Shown: one piece after another, positions 25,462-33,632 of the stretch
Numbering within the stretch: the stretch's first letter is position 1
How the letters are laid out: each line of letters begins with the position of its first letter
DNA from: Sporosarcina sp. FSL K6-1522
Lineage (GTDB): Bacteria > Bacillota > Bacilli > Bacillales_A > Planococcaceae
Reading direction: 5' to 3'
NCBI RefSeq assembly: GCF_038622445.1
Contig: NZ_CP152019.1
Span: 4,066,501-4,130,500, forward strand
Length of the DNA: 64,000 nt
Program-made: the position numbers and the translations under genes
The notes under the pieces: model-generated
What the model saw: the letters and a program-made list of their open reading frames with translations, nothing else
Told to the model about the DNA's origin: nothing
Database searches by the model: none

Positions 25462-26901
25462 TTACTTACCGCTCATTTGATGATGCATATAGCCAATGGC
25501 CATCTGCAGTTGCTCATCGTTCGCACGCTCATTTCTAAACTTTTCCACTTGATCCTTTAGTGTGATAAAAAACTTGCGATCCATCTCTTTCCCCTTCTTC
25601 ACTTTGACATCTTCACGAAAGGCTTTAACCGCCTTCTCTGTAGCGCCATCAAAGAAACCGTCTTGACGTTTTACCTCATAGCCAAGTCCCGAAAGCAAAC
25701 GCTGTGCATAGGCGATGTCATCGTGAAAATCGCCTTCTTTATATTCATCTGTCACCAGTCGAATATGCTCGCTGAACAGCTTATTTTGTTCCACTTCTAA
25801 CTGTGCCGTAACGCCTTTCCCATGAATCCATTGCTCTTTCGGCGTTAACCATTTATGCGTGGACAATTTCATCTCTCCGCCATTGGATAACTTCGTAATG
25901 TCTTGTACCGTTCCTTTACCAAAGCTTGTCGTTCCTGCAATAAAACCTCTTTGTAAATCCTTCAAAGCACCGCTCAATACTTCGCTTGCCGAGGCACTTC
26001 CTTTATCTTGCAGGAGCACAATCGGCATTTGCTTGAGCTTTTCATCATAAGCCAAATCCTGCGAGCTTTCTGTCACAAGTGGTGTCAAAGCCCCCTTGGC
26101 ATCCTGCATATAGGCGAAAGGCGTACTTTCCGGCAATAGACTACCTGCTATATCTCCGACGGCGTGTAGATAGCCCCCCGGATTGCCACGCACATCGATA
26201 ATAAGCGATTCCGCCCCTTCTTTAATCAGCTTATTAGTCGCATCGAGCCACTCTTTCGCACTTTCATCACCGAACGTCGTAAGCGATATGTAACCAATCT
26301 TCTCGCCACGCTCTTCAATCACTTCCGCAGACACCGTCTTGACGGGAATGACATCGCGCGTCACCGACACTTCCAGATGTTTGTTCAAATCGGGCCTGAA
26401 AATCGTCATGGATACCTCAGTCCCTTTTTTACCACGTATGCGCTGGACAACATCCTGCAACGAATCACCTTCGAGTCGCTCATCGTCAATGCGAACAATC
26501 TCATCATAAGGTTGCAATCCCGCTTTGTCCGCCGGGGATGATTTCACTGGAGCAACGATGATGAACTTGCCGTTCGAGCGCGTAATTTCTGCACCAATGC
26601 CCACGCGTTCAGCTGCAAGCGATTCCTTATGCGCCGCTGCCTCTTCCTGCGTCAAATACGTCGAATAGGGATCATCGATGACATCGGCCATCCCGCGCAG
26701 TGCCCCTTCAATGAGCATGTCCTCCTCGACTGGATATACCGCTTTTTTCTGAATCACCCCAAGCGCCTCATCAATCACAGGAAACGTACTCGCCGTTCCT
26801 ACATCCGTATCTTCCTTTCCCGCACAGCCATCTAATACGAGCAAAACTCCCGCCGCCATAGCTGCTAACATGACAAATAACAAAAGCCGGCTTCTCTGCA
26901 T
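25462..26901 (-). CDS. ctpB: S41 family C-terminal processing peptidase with PDZ and peptidoglycan-binding domains (CtpB-like)
   Basis: About 479 residues: an N-terminal hydrophobic signal/anchor, a PDZ domain (about 95-175), the S41 protease core, and a C-terminal peptidoglycan-binding-1 domain (about 395-440). The catalytic set is visible as Ser304 in GSASASEV, Lys329 and Gln333 in GKGTVQD (numbering from the ATG at 26901). In Bacillus, CtpB cleaves SpoIVFA during sporulation and related CtpA acts on envelope proteins. The signal segment ends LVLDGC, like a lipobox but with Asp at -2. A TTG at 26907 is an alternative start. Its position near minJ and ftsEX is conserved. Confidence 0.9.
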   Translation of the reverse strand: MQRSRLLLFVMLAAMAAGVLLVLDGCAGKEDTDVGTASTFPVIDEALGVIQKKAVYPVEEDMLIEGALRGMADVIDDPYSTYLTQEEAAAHKESLAAERVGIGAEITRSNGKFIIVAPVKSSPADKAGLQPYDEIVRIDDERLEGDSLQDVVQRIRGKKGTEVSMTIFRPDLNKHLEVSVTRDVIPVKTVSAEVIEERGEKIGYISLTTFGDESAKEWLDATNKLIKEGAESLIIDVRGNPGGYLHAVGDIAGSLLPESTPFAYMQDAKGALTPLVTESSQDLAYDEKLKQMPIVLLQDKGSASASEVLSGALKDLQRGFIAGTTSFGKGTVQDITKLSNGGEMKLSTHKWLTPKEQWIHGKGVTAQLEVEQNKLFSEHIRLVTDEYKEGDFHDDIAYAQRLLSGLGYEVKRQDGFFDGATEKAVKAFREDVKVKKGKEMDRKFFITLKDQVEKFRNERANDEQLQMAIGYMHHQMSGK

Positions 26902-26980
26902 ACCCAATGCCCCCTCCTCCGTCCACTATATGAACGACAACAGAACATTACGACAGCGAAAACCGACTTTCTTTAATTGT

Positions 26981-27071
26981 TACATAGGTTGAACTTATGA
27001 TTTTTATTTACTATCCAGCGAAGGCACCTTACAAGCGTTGTTAGAAAGATTATGTAGTCCCATTTATATAC
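26981..27071. repeat. Dispersed intergenic inverted-repeat element, copy 3 (right end degraded)
   Basis: It begins ACATAGGTTGAACTTATGAT and keeps the interior blocks TACTATCCAGC and CACCTTACAAGCG shared with copies 1 and 2. The right end is reduced to CCATTTATATA. It lies between ctpB and the thioredoxin-like gene. Confidence 0.65.
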
Positions 27072-27080
27072 CATAAAAAC

Positions 27081-27662
27081 TTATGGCAAATTGCTCACAA
27101 GGTCTTTCATCATTTTTTCATCCATCGGCCCAACAATCTTATGTACAATCGTCCCATCTGTCCCGAGCATAAATGTTGTTGGTATAGTCATCACCTGATA
27201 AGCATCCATAATGGCACCATCTTCATCGAGCGGAATTGGAAACGTCAGTCCATAGGCATCGATAAATTGCTCGACTCCTTGCATACCTTGCTTCTCCACA
27301 GACAACAAATTGACTGCGATGATTTCAACGTTTTCTTCGTCTTTATGCTTTTTATAAAACTTCTCCATATGGGGCATTTCCGCCTTACAAGGACCACACC
27401 ATGAAGCCCAGAAATTCAACACCACTTTTTTTCCTTGTAAATCTGATAGTTTAACCGTTTCTCCTGCAATCGTAGTCAGTTCGAAATCAGGCGGTGTATC
27501 TCCCCTTTGCAAACCTGGCTCATCCTCCAAAGCACTAAGATCTGCGCCTGCAAGATAATCGTCAATCGGCTCTGGCTCCCCTAGATTATCCTTCAGCATA
27601 ATGACAACCATTGAACCTATCAGTAATATCGCAATAATCGAACCCATTATTTTCTTATTCAT
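27081..27662 (-). CDS. Membrane-anchored thiol-disulfide oxidoreductase (TlpA/ResA-like)
   Basis: A 193-residue protein with an N-terminal membrane anchor (about 5-23) and an extracytoplasmic thioredoxin fold. The active site is WASWCGPCKAEM with Cys89 and Cys92. The cis-Pro motif TIPTTF is near residue 165. ResA-like proteins reduce disulfides outside the membrane, for example in cytochrome c maturation. Its start overlaps the stop of the upstream membrane protein gene (ATGA), so the pair is translationally coupled. The true substrate is unknown. Confidence 0.88.
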   Translation of the reverse strand: MNKKIMGSIIAILLIGSMVVIMLKDNLGEPEPIDDYLAGADLSALEDEPGLQRGDTPPDFELTTIAGETVKLSDLQGKKVVLNFWASWCGPCKAEMPHMEKFYKKHKDEENVEIIAVNLLSVEKQGMQGVEQFIDAYGLTFPIPLDEDGAIMDAYQVMTIPTTFMLGTDGTIVHKIVGPMDEKMMKDLVSNLP

Positions 27663-28297
27663 AATCGCTCCTCCAATCTACGTCCATGCACTACAAAAAA
27701 CACGCCAATAATCGCGGTCACAATGAACGATGTTCCACTGAGCCCCTCTGGCTGGAAAGCCGCGACAAACATATGCACTGCCATAAACAGCAATGCCAAT
27801 TGCCAAAACCACTCGCCCACTTTACCAGTATGTACCCAGAAAAAGACTGCAAACACAACGAACAAGATTACCGTTACAAGTTGCGCAAGCCGCTCACCTT
27901 CGTTCAATAACACCATCAGTACTTGATACACAACTTGAACTGTCACTGCTCCTGTAAACATTGCCCAAAGGCCCGTCGTATCAAGTGGTTTACGCTTTCG
28001 TTCAACAATAGACTTTCCAATTACGAACAACACTCCGAGAATAAAACCAAATGCACCACCATGAAAATAAATCAGCGTCAATGGCGACTGGATAACTGTG
28101 CTGAAATCAGTCAATATGACACTGAACTTCCATACAATGAGCACAGTAAAAAGCGCATCTGACAAACGTTCTGCATGCCGTTTGCCAAAACGCATCCTAA
28201 CTGCACAGTATGCAACGACGCATGCAACCATGAATGCCACCCAAGATGACTGGACTGTCAGGTTACCGAGAATAAAGAGTTTCGTAACAGGCATCAT
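27659..28297 (-). CDS. Polytopic membrane protein, weakly Lgt-like
   Basis: A 212-residue protein with about seven hydrophobic segments and no recognised catalytic motif. The stretch LIYFHGGAFGFILG (His79) resembles the H-G-G region of prolipoprotein diacylglyceryl transferase. The protein is shorter and lacks the Lgt Arg signature, so I do not call it Lgt. It is the first gene of a two-gene unit with the thioredoxin-like gene (4-bp overlap). The coupling suggests a thiol-redox or envelope role; the function is unknown. Confidence 0.6.
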   Translation of the reverse strand: MMPVTKLFILGNLTVQSSWVAFMVACVVAYCAVRMRFGKRHAERLSDALFTVLIVWKFSVILTDFSTVIQSPLTLIYFHGGAFGFILGVLFVIGKSIVERKRKPLDTTGLWAMFTGAVTVQVVYQVLMVLLNEGERLAQLVTVILFVVFAVFFWVHTGKVGEWFWQLALLFMAVHMFVAAFQPEGLSGTSFIVTAIIGVFFVVHGRRLEERL

Positions 28298-28397
28298 GCA
28301 TTTCCCCTTTTCATCATATACCCTGTATCGTATACAAAAAGATGCAAAAATACGAACAATTTGCTTGGCCTTTGTACAAAATATCGTCTAGAAATAT

Positions 28398-28426
28398 AAA
28401 AAGTCCGCCCCATTTAGAGGCGGACA
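28398..28426 (-). terminator. Intrinsic terminator of the M23 murein hydrolase gene
   Basis: On the minus strand GTCCGCCTC / GGGCGGAC with a short loop is followed by TTTTTATA, 12 bp past the stop codon. Confidence 0.85.
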
Positions 28427-28437
28427 CGTTTCATTCA

Positions 28438-29769
28438 TTAGAATGATATATAGTTTAATGGGTTAACCGCACTTGATCCATATGCTGTCCATGCGCCAAC
28501 ATGAAGTTCGAAATGAAGGTGAGGACCGGTTACTCCGCCCGTGTTCCCCATTTTTCCGATTAGTTGACCTTTAGAAACATGTGATCCAACACCTGTACCA
28601 ATGCTAGAAAGATGCGCATACAATGTTGTGAAAATCTTTCCTTCGATTGAGTGTGTGACCATGATTACGTTGCCGTAAGTTCCTAACTGACCTGCATAGG
28701 ATACAACGCCATCTGCAGCCGATACAACTGGCGTTCCAATACTATTTGCAATATCTGCACCGCGGTGTTGCTTTTTAACGCCTGAAATTGGATGTATTCT
28801 CCAGCCGAATGACGATGTGCTTCGTCCAGTCGATGGTTTTGTCCATGATCCGCTAGAGACAGCCGGCAAAGAGCCACCCGATGTACTTCCGCCACCTTGA
28901 CTGCTACTTCCACCTTGGCTACTACCTCCACCTTGTGAAGCTAATAGATTACGTTTCCGCTCTGCTTCTGCTTGACGCGCAATTTCCGCTAAGCGATTTT
29001 GCTCTACCGCAATTTTTTGTTCAAGCTCTTTACTCACTTCATACGTTTTGTCTAAATCAGCTTCAAGCTGACCTTTTTCATTTACCAATTGTTGTTGTTC
29101 TGCCTCAAGCTGCTTAATCAATCGGTCTTTCTCATTCTTTTGTGCTTCTAAAGATTTCTTCAACTCTTGAAGTTGTTGTTTGTTTGCTTCTTGCTCTGCA
29201 AGTTTTTGCTCAACAAGTGCTTTTTCTTCTTCAAGCTGCTTCTTATCTTCAGCTTGTTGTTCCATTATTTTACGGTCAGCATCCATCAATGTATTGACTG
29301 CTGAAAAACGGTCGATGAAATCTGCAAAACTATTTGCACCAATTAGCACGTCCAGATAGCTAACTTGTTCACCTTTAACTTGCATAGCACGCATACGTTC
29401 ACGCAATACTTCATCACGCTCTTCGATTTTCTTTTCGAGGTCTGCAATCGAAATACGCAATTCCTCAATTTCCAGTGTTGTGCGAGCAATCTCACCTTCA
29501 ACACGATCAATTTCGGCATTCGTATTCTCAATTTTATTATTTAATTGAGAGAGTTGATCTAACGTTGTGTCGATGGAAGATCTTTTCACATTGATTTCAG
29601 ATTCTTTTTTCTCTATACCTGAATTCAATTCGTTCTTTTTTTGATTCAGTATTTTCTGCTCTGCTTTCATATCATCCAGTGCGCTTGCCGAGACACCGGT
29701 AGCACCCAATGTTGTAGACAGCAGAAACACTGCAATAATACTTGTCAGTAATCCTTTACTTTTACCCAA
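28438..29769 (-). CDS. Secreted murein hydrolase/activator: coiled coil plus M23 (LytM) domain
   Basis: 443 residues: a signal peptide (about 1-28, ending VSASA), a long charged coiled coil (about 30-275) like that of PcsB/CwlO/EnvC proteins, a Gly/Ser/Gln-rich linker (about 280-305) and an M23 peptidase domain (about 330-440). The zinc-site motifs HRGAD and HLHFELH are intact, suggesting active endopeptidase rather than a LytM-fold dead domain. It lies 34 bp downstream of ftsX, and such coiled-coil hydrolases are the partners that FtsEX switches on during division or elongation. Starts at TTG 29769 (GAAAGGGG upstream). Confidence 0.9.
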   Translation of the reverse strand: MGKSKGLLTSIIAVFLLSTTLGATGVSASALDDMKAEQKILNQKKNELNSGIEKKESEINVKRSSIDTTLDQLSQLNNKIENTNAEIDRVEGEIARTTLEIEELRISIADLEKKIEERDEVLRERMRAMQVKGEQVSYLDVLIGANSFADFIDRFSAVNTLMDADRKIMEQQAEDKKQLEEEKALVEQKLAEQEANKQQLQELKKSLEAQKNEKDRLIKQLEAEQQQLVNEKGQLEADLDKTYEVSKELEQKIAVEQNRLAEIARQAEAERKRNLLASQGGGSSQGGSSSQGGGSTSGGSLPAVSSGSWTKPSTGRSTSSFGWRIHPISGVKKQHRGADIANSIGTPVVSAADGVVSYAGQLGTYGNVIMVTHSIEGKIFTTLYAHLSSIGTGVGSHVSKGQLIGKMGNTGGVTGPHLHFELHVGAWTAYGSSAVNPLNYISF

Positions 29770-29803
29770 CTTCTCAATACCCCTTTCAACTCTAGCAATC
29801 CAG

Positions 29804-30688
29804 TTACACTTTAAGAAATTTGCGCACAGCCATAAAGCTACCCCACATACCGATGAAGATTCCCATGAACAGAATCAATGCGTTCAATTGGAATAAAAAT
29901 GGCGTTGTGTGTAGGAGCTGGAACAGTTCACCTTTTAGTTTTGGTGACCAGTATTGGTACAAGTTATAATAAGAAATTGAAACAATCAGCATTGGCAGAA
30001 TCGCACCAAGGATTCCTAGCCAAATTCCTTCGAGTATGAACGGAATGCGCACGAAGTTATTCGTTGCACCTACCAGTTTCATAATCTCAATTTCTCTTCC
30101 TCTAGCAACAATTGTAATGCGTATCGTATTCGAAATAAGGAACATCGCAGTCAACAAGAGTGCTATGACTAACACTAACCCGATATTGCGACCAAGGTTT
30201 AACACGTTAAATAGCTTTTCGACTTTCCCTTGTCCGTATACAACCTCATATGTATACTCATAGGCATCAATTTTTTTAGCGATTTTCGCCGTTTGCTGTG
30301 GATCTTGCGCTTTTACGTACAACGCATCTCCAAGTGGGTTGCTTTGCTCATACAGCTTCAGTTCGTCTCCAAATGATGCAATCATCTTGTCCAATTCTTG
30401 GTCTCTCGTAAAATGAACGACCTCGAGGACACCTTCTAGTGAACGAACCTTCTTTTCAAGTTCTTTTACAGCTTCCTCACTCGCGGCAGGATCGGCAATG
30501 ACTTTGATTTCGACATCATTTTCAATATTCGTCGCCAATTGATTCAAGTTCATCATGATGACGATAAACACACCAACAAGCAGTAGTGTAACGGTAACGG
30601 CACTAATCGAAGCAAAGGTCATCCAACTGTTGCGCCTTAGACTTTTCAAGCTTTCGCGTGCGTGTCGGCCGAATGTTCTAGCTTTCAT
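29804..30688 (-). CDS. ftsX: Cell-division ABC transporter permease FtsX
   Basis: 294 residues with the FtsX arrangement: an N-terminal helix, an extracellular loop domain (about 60-165) and three C-terminal helices. A conserved motif ISNTIRITIVARGREIEIMK lies in the cytoplasmic loop before helix 3. FtsX passes conformational signals from FtsE to a peptidoglycan hydrolase outside. I place the start at ATG 30688, downstream of GGAGGTGAT, 11 bp inside the end of ftsE. The next gene encodes a coiled-coil M23 hydrolase, its likely partner. Confidence 0.94.
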   Translation of the reverse strand: MKARTFGRHARESLKSLRRNSWMTFASISAVTVTLLLVGVFIVIMMNLNQLATNIENDVEIKVIADPAASEEAVKELEKKVRSLEGVLEVVHFTRDQELDKMIASFGDELKLYEQSNPLGDALYVKAQDPQQTAKIAKKIDAYEYTYEVVYGQGKVEKLFNVLNLGRNIGLVLVIALLLTAMFLISNTIRITIVARGREIEIMKLVGATNNFVRIPFILEGIWLGILGAILPMLIVSISYYNLYQYWSPKLKGELFQLLHTTPFLFQLNALILFMGIFIGMWGSFMAVRKFLKV

Positions 30689-31364
30689 AGCCGTAATCAC
30701 CTCCGTACTCATCACGGGTGATCAGTCCGCCCTCTATTGCGATAACCCGGTGCCTGATTGTATTGACGATTTCCCTGTTATGGGTGGCCATGACAATTGT
30801 CGTACCACGAGCATTAATCTGTTCGAAAATCCTCATGATCTCCCATGAAGTTTCAGGGTCAAGGTTACCTGTCGGTTCATCGGCAATGACGACTTTCGGT
30901 TTGTTGACAATGGACCTTGCAATCGACACTCTTTGCTGTTCTCCTCCTGATAATTCATCCGGAAACATGCGCGCCTTCTGCGTTAATCCAACAAGTCCAA
31001 GTACTTCATTTACCTTTTTTCTGATTTCGGTTGGCGATTCTTCAATTACTTCAAGCGCAAACGCTACATTCTCATAAACATTCAATTTCGGTAATAGTTT
31101 AAAGTCTTGAAATACAACACCAATTTGCCTGCGTAAATAAGGAACACGCTTGCTGCGCAACGTTGCAAGATTCGTACCATCAATATGAATTTCTCCACTT
31201 GTTGGTCTTTCTTCACGGTACATCATTTTAATGAATGTTGTTTTACCTGCACCACTCGGACCTACTACATAGACAAACTCGCCACCGCCAATTTCGACAT
31301 TGATACCGTTTGCAGCTACAACACCATTCGAGTATTTCTTGTACACATCTTTCATCACTATCAT
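30678..31364 (-). CDS. ftsE: Cell-division ATP-binding protein FtsE
   Basis: 228 residues, the standard FtsE length. Walker A GPSGAGKTT, ABC signature LSGGEQQRVSIARSI and Walker B VVIADEPTGNLD are intact. It drives FtsX, which controls a murein hydrolase. I place the start at ATG 31364 (MIVMKDVYKKY) with GCAGGTGG upstream; the longer in-frame ORF to 31460 includes the promoter. It is the first gene of the ftsE-ftsX(-M23 hydrolase) unit. Confidence 0.95.
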   Translation of the reverse strand: MIVMKDVYKKYSNGVVAANGINVEIGGGEFVYVVGPSGAGKTTFIKMMYREERPTSGEIHIDGTNLATLRSKRVPYLRRQIGVVFQDFKLLPKLNVYENVAFALEVIEESPTEIRKKVNEVLGLVGLTQKARMFPDELSGGEQQRVSIARSIVNKPKVVIADEPTGNLDPETSWEIMRIFEQINARGTTIVMATHNREIVNTIRHRVIAIEGGLITRDEYGGDYGYES

Positions 31365-31415
31365 GTTAAGACCACCTGCAAAATTTTTGTCGCTCTTTTT
31401 TTCCTCAACGTGCTT

Positions 31416-31424
31416 ATTATAACA
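31416..31424 (-). promoter_or_regulatory. Extended -10 promoter element for ftsEX
   Basis: On the minus strand TGTTATAAT is a perfect TATAAT box with a TGn extension, about 52 bp upstream of the ftsE start. I see no good -35 hexamer, which fits an extended -10 promoter. Confidence 0.55.
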
Positions 31425-31711
31425 TGATTCGCGCGAGTAAGTATTACAGTTGTATTTCATTTAGATTCCGATTGTAACGTTGGTAATCATGCGTTTCTAC
31501 GTGAATTTCTCTTTAAAACCTACACTAGCCCTACTTTATTCGACCTTTGGGGATAAAATTCTCTCCCGCAAAATTGCTGGTGGAAACATGAAGTATTGAA
31601 GAATTTGTGTCGAACTGTACATGGATTTGTGATTTTGTAAAGGGGAGATTGAAAGCACAAATATCCTAGTAAATGAAATAGCAAGGAAGATATTTCCTAG
31701 CGGCGGCACCT

Positions 31712-31832
31712 GTTCACTGACAGTCTGACAAGTTGCGTCGACAGTTTTAACTCTTTCACGGACAATCCCGCCACTTGAACGCACAGTTCCATCTCTTTCA
31801 CGGACAGTCCCGCTGGTTGCACCGACAGTACA
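31712..31832. repeat. Tandem repeat array with 21-bp period (about six degenerate units)
   Basis: Units such as TTCACGGACAATCCCGCCACT, TGAACGCACAGTTCCATCTCT and TTCACGGACAGTCCCGCTGGT follow each other at 21-bp spacing. Read on the minus strand they give a seven-residue pattern of the type TVRxxxG. An open frame crosses them but starts within the cccB terminator and is probably not a gene. The rest of the gap between ftsE and cccB (31425-31711) shows nothing else I can identify. Confidence 0.75.
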
Positions 31833-31843
31833 CCTAAGCACAA

Positions 31844-31880
31844 CAAAAAAACCGCCCAAGCATATGCTTGCAGGCGGCTT
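31844..31880 (-). terminator. Intrinsic terminator of cccB
   Basis: On the minus strand AAGCCGCCTGCAAGC / GCTTGGGCGGTT is followed by TTTTTTG, 12 bp past the cccB stop. Confidence 0.88.
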
Positions 31881-31891
31881 CATTGTCGAAC

Positions 31892-32227
31892 TTATTTTTT
31901 CTCAGCTAACCATTGTGCTACTGCAGTTGATTCTTCATCGCTCATTTTGACAGCTGGCATACCGCCTCTACCATCAACAATAACAGCTTTGATTTCCTCT
32001 TCAGTCAAACGTGAGCCAACATCCGTAAGTGCTGGAGCGTTCCCTTGTCCTTCAAGGTTGCCACCGTGACACATGATACAGCTCTTATCGACGATTGCTT
32101 CTGCGTCAACTGCTGCTGTTTCGCCACCAGTATTACCCTTATCTGTTTCTTTCGCTTTGTCTCCGCCGCCACATGCCCCAAGGACAAGCGTAGCTCCGAA
32201 TAGAACTGCTAAAAGTTGTTTCTTCAT
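31892..32227 (-). CDS. cccB: Lipoprotein cytochrome c-551 (CccB-like)
   Basis: A 111-residue lipoprotein. The lipobox LGAC gives a lipid-modified Cys19, followed by a flexible Gly/Thr/Lys linker and a class I cytochrome c domain (about 40-108). The heme site is CIMCH (Cys50, Cys53, His54), and Met90 in GRGGMPAV is the likely sixth ligand. It carries electrons on the outer face of the membrane, probably to a terminal oxidase. The location between ftsE and prfB is the same as in B. subtilis. AGGAGGAAG precedes the ATG. Confidence 0.93.
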   Translation of the reverse strand: MKKQLLAVLFGATLVLGACGGGDKAKETDKGNTGGETAAVDAEAIVDKSCIMCHGGNLEGQGNAPALTDVGSRLTEEEIKAVIVDGRGGMPAVKMSDEESTAVAQWLAEKK

Positions 32228-32452
32228 GCTACTTCCTCCTCATGTAAATAATGTTCTACATACCTTAGTATACCAGAGCTTTGTGTTTGAAATTGTCCGT
32301 CTACAGCGTCTTATTCTTCAAAACAGTGACAAACACCTCTGGAAGTCCCTCTCTCTTACTATAACACCTTTTCCAGCCTTCTAAACCTACTTGCATGGCA
32401 TCACCTATTTGTAACTTGCCCCAAATCCACTATTTTATCATTTCTGTGCAAA

Positions 32453-32478
32453 GAAAAAGCACACCGAAGTGTACTTTT
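32453..32478 (-). terminator. Intrinsic terminator of prfB with a UUCG loop
   Basis: On the minus strand AAAAGTACAC-TTCG-GTGTGCTTTT is followed by TCTTTG. The stable UUCG tetraloop and its position 15 bp past the prfB stop support the call. Confidence 0.75.
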
Positions 32479-32492
32479 CCTCTGTGGCTCCA

Positions 32493-33597
32493 TTATGAAA
32501 TGCGTGAACGTAAATACGCATTGATGAACAAATCGATTTCGCCATCCATCACGGCACCGACATTCCCTGTTTCTGCATTCGTCCGGTGATCTTTCACCAT
32601 GGAATACGGGTGGAATACGTAGGAGCGAATCTGACTGCCCCAACCGATTTCTTTTTGTTCTCCACGAATTTCAAGAAGACGTGCTTCCTCTTCTTCAATG
32701 CGAATTTGGTAAATCTTCGCTTTCAACAAGTTCAACGCACGCTCACGGTTTTTGATCTGTGAACGCTCTGTCTGACATGTCACGATGGCACCTGTTGGAA
32801 TATGCGTCATCCGTACAGCGGAATCCGTCGTATTAACGTGCTGACCACCCGCTCCACTTGAACGATATGTGTCAATCTTTACATCTTCCATCTTAATTTC
32901 TACATCGACATCGCCTTCAAATTCCGGCATTACTTCTATAGAAGAGAATGATGTATGACGGCGGCCGGATGAATCGAATGGTGAAATGCGCACAAGTCGA
33001 TGAACGCCCTTTTCTGCTTTCAAATAGCCATACGCATTATGCCCTTTAATAGATAATGTGACGGATTTCACACCCGCTTCATCTCCAGCTTGGTAATCCA
33101 GTGTTTCCACCTTGAAACCATGGTGTTCAGCCCAACGTGTGTACATACGAAGGAGCATAGACGCCCAGTCCTGAGATTCAGTACCGCCAGCACCTGAATG
33201 AAGTTCAAGAACTGCACTATTTTTATCGAATTCATCGCTGAGTAGCATTTGCAATTCAAACGCATCTAACTTCCCTTTGAATTCTTTTAGTTCAGTTCCG
33301 AGCTCCTCCTGCAATTCCTCGTCAAATTCCTCACGAAGTAATTCCAGCGTCATTTCTAAATTTTCTTGTGTGTCTGTTAGTTCTGTATAATCACCAACGA
33401 CATCCTTCAAGCCATTCGATTCAGAAATGACTTTCTGCGCACTGTCCTGATTATCCCAGAATCCTGGTTCTAGCATCACTTCATCGAGTTCTTGAATACG
33501 TGCCTCTTTGTTTTCTAAGTCAAAGAGACCCCCTAAAGTCCGCTAATTTCTTAGCTGATTTGTCAAGCTCGTTACGTACATCGGATAATTCCATCAT
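32493..33597 (-). CDS. prfB: Peptide chain release factor 2, expressed by programmed +1 frameshift
   Basis: RF2 is encoded in two overlapping frames. The short first frame starts at ATG 33597 (GGAGG eight bases upstream), runs 25 codons and stops at an in-frame TGA at 33520-33522. The slip site reads AGGGGGTCTCTTTGAC, with an internal Shine-Dalgarno-like AGGGGG and the slippery CTT before TGA-C. After a +1 shift the frame continues D-L-E-N-K and runs to 32493. The GGQ motif ([12 protein letters not shown]) and the SPF anticodon-like motif ([10 protein letters not shown]) are intact. Release at the TGA by RF2 itself sets up autoregulation, as known for this gene. secA lies just upstream. Confidence 0.95.
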
Positions 33598-33632
33598 AAT
33601 GTTTTCCTCCTGAAATTGGGTTGTCCGGTTGC

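Noticed and set aside
25074..25538. Four overlapping ORFs of 108-133 codons on both strands across the tandem array
   Set aside because: They exist only because the repeat period is a multiple of three. They lack ribosome sites, and one runs into the ctpB terminator and coding sequence.
27659..28297. Prolipoprotein diacylglyceryl transferase (lgt)
   Set aside because: Only a short H-G-G-like segment matches. The length and the conserved Arg-containing signature do not fit a functional Lgt.
31536..31883. A 115-codon minus-strand ORF with TVRxxxG repeats
   Set aside because: Its start codon lies inside the cccB terminator stem and there is no ribosome site. The repeat is better explained as 21-bp tandem DNA.
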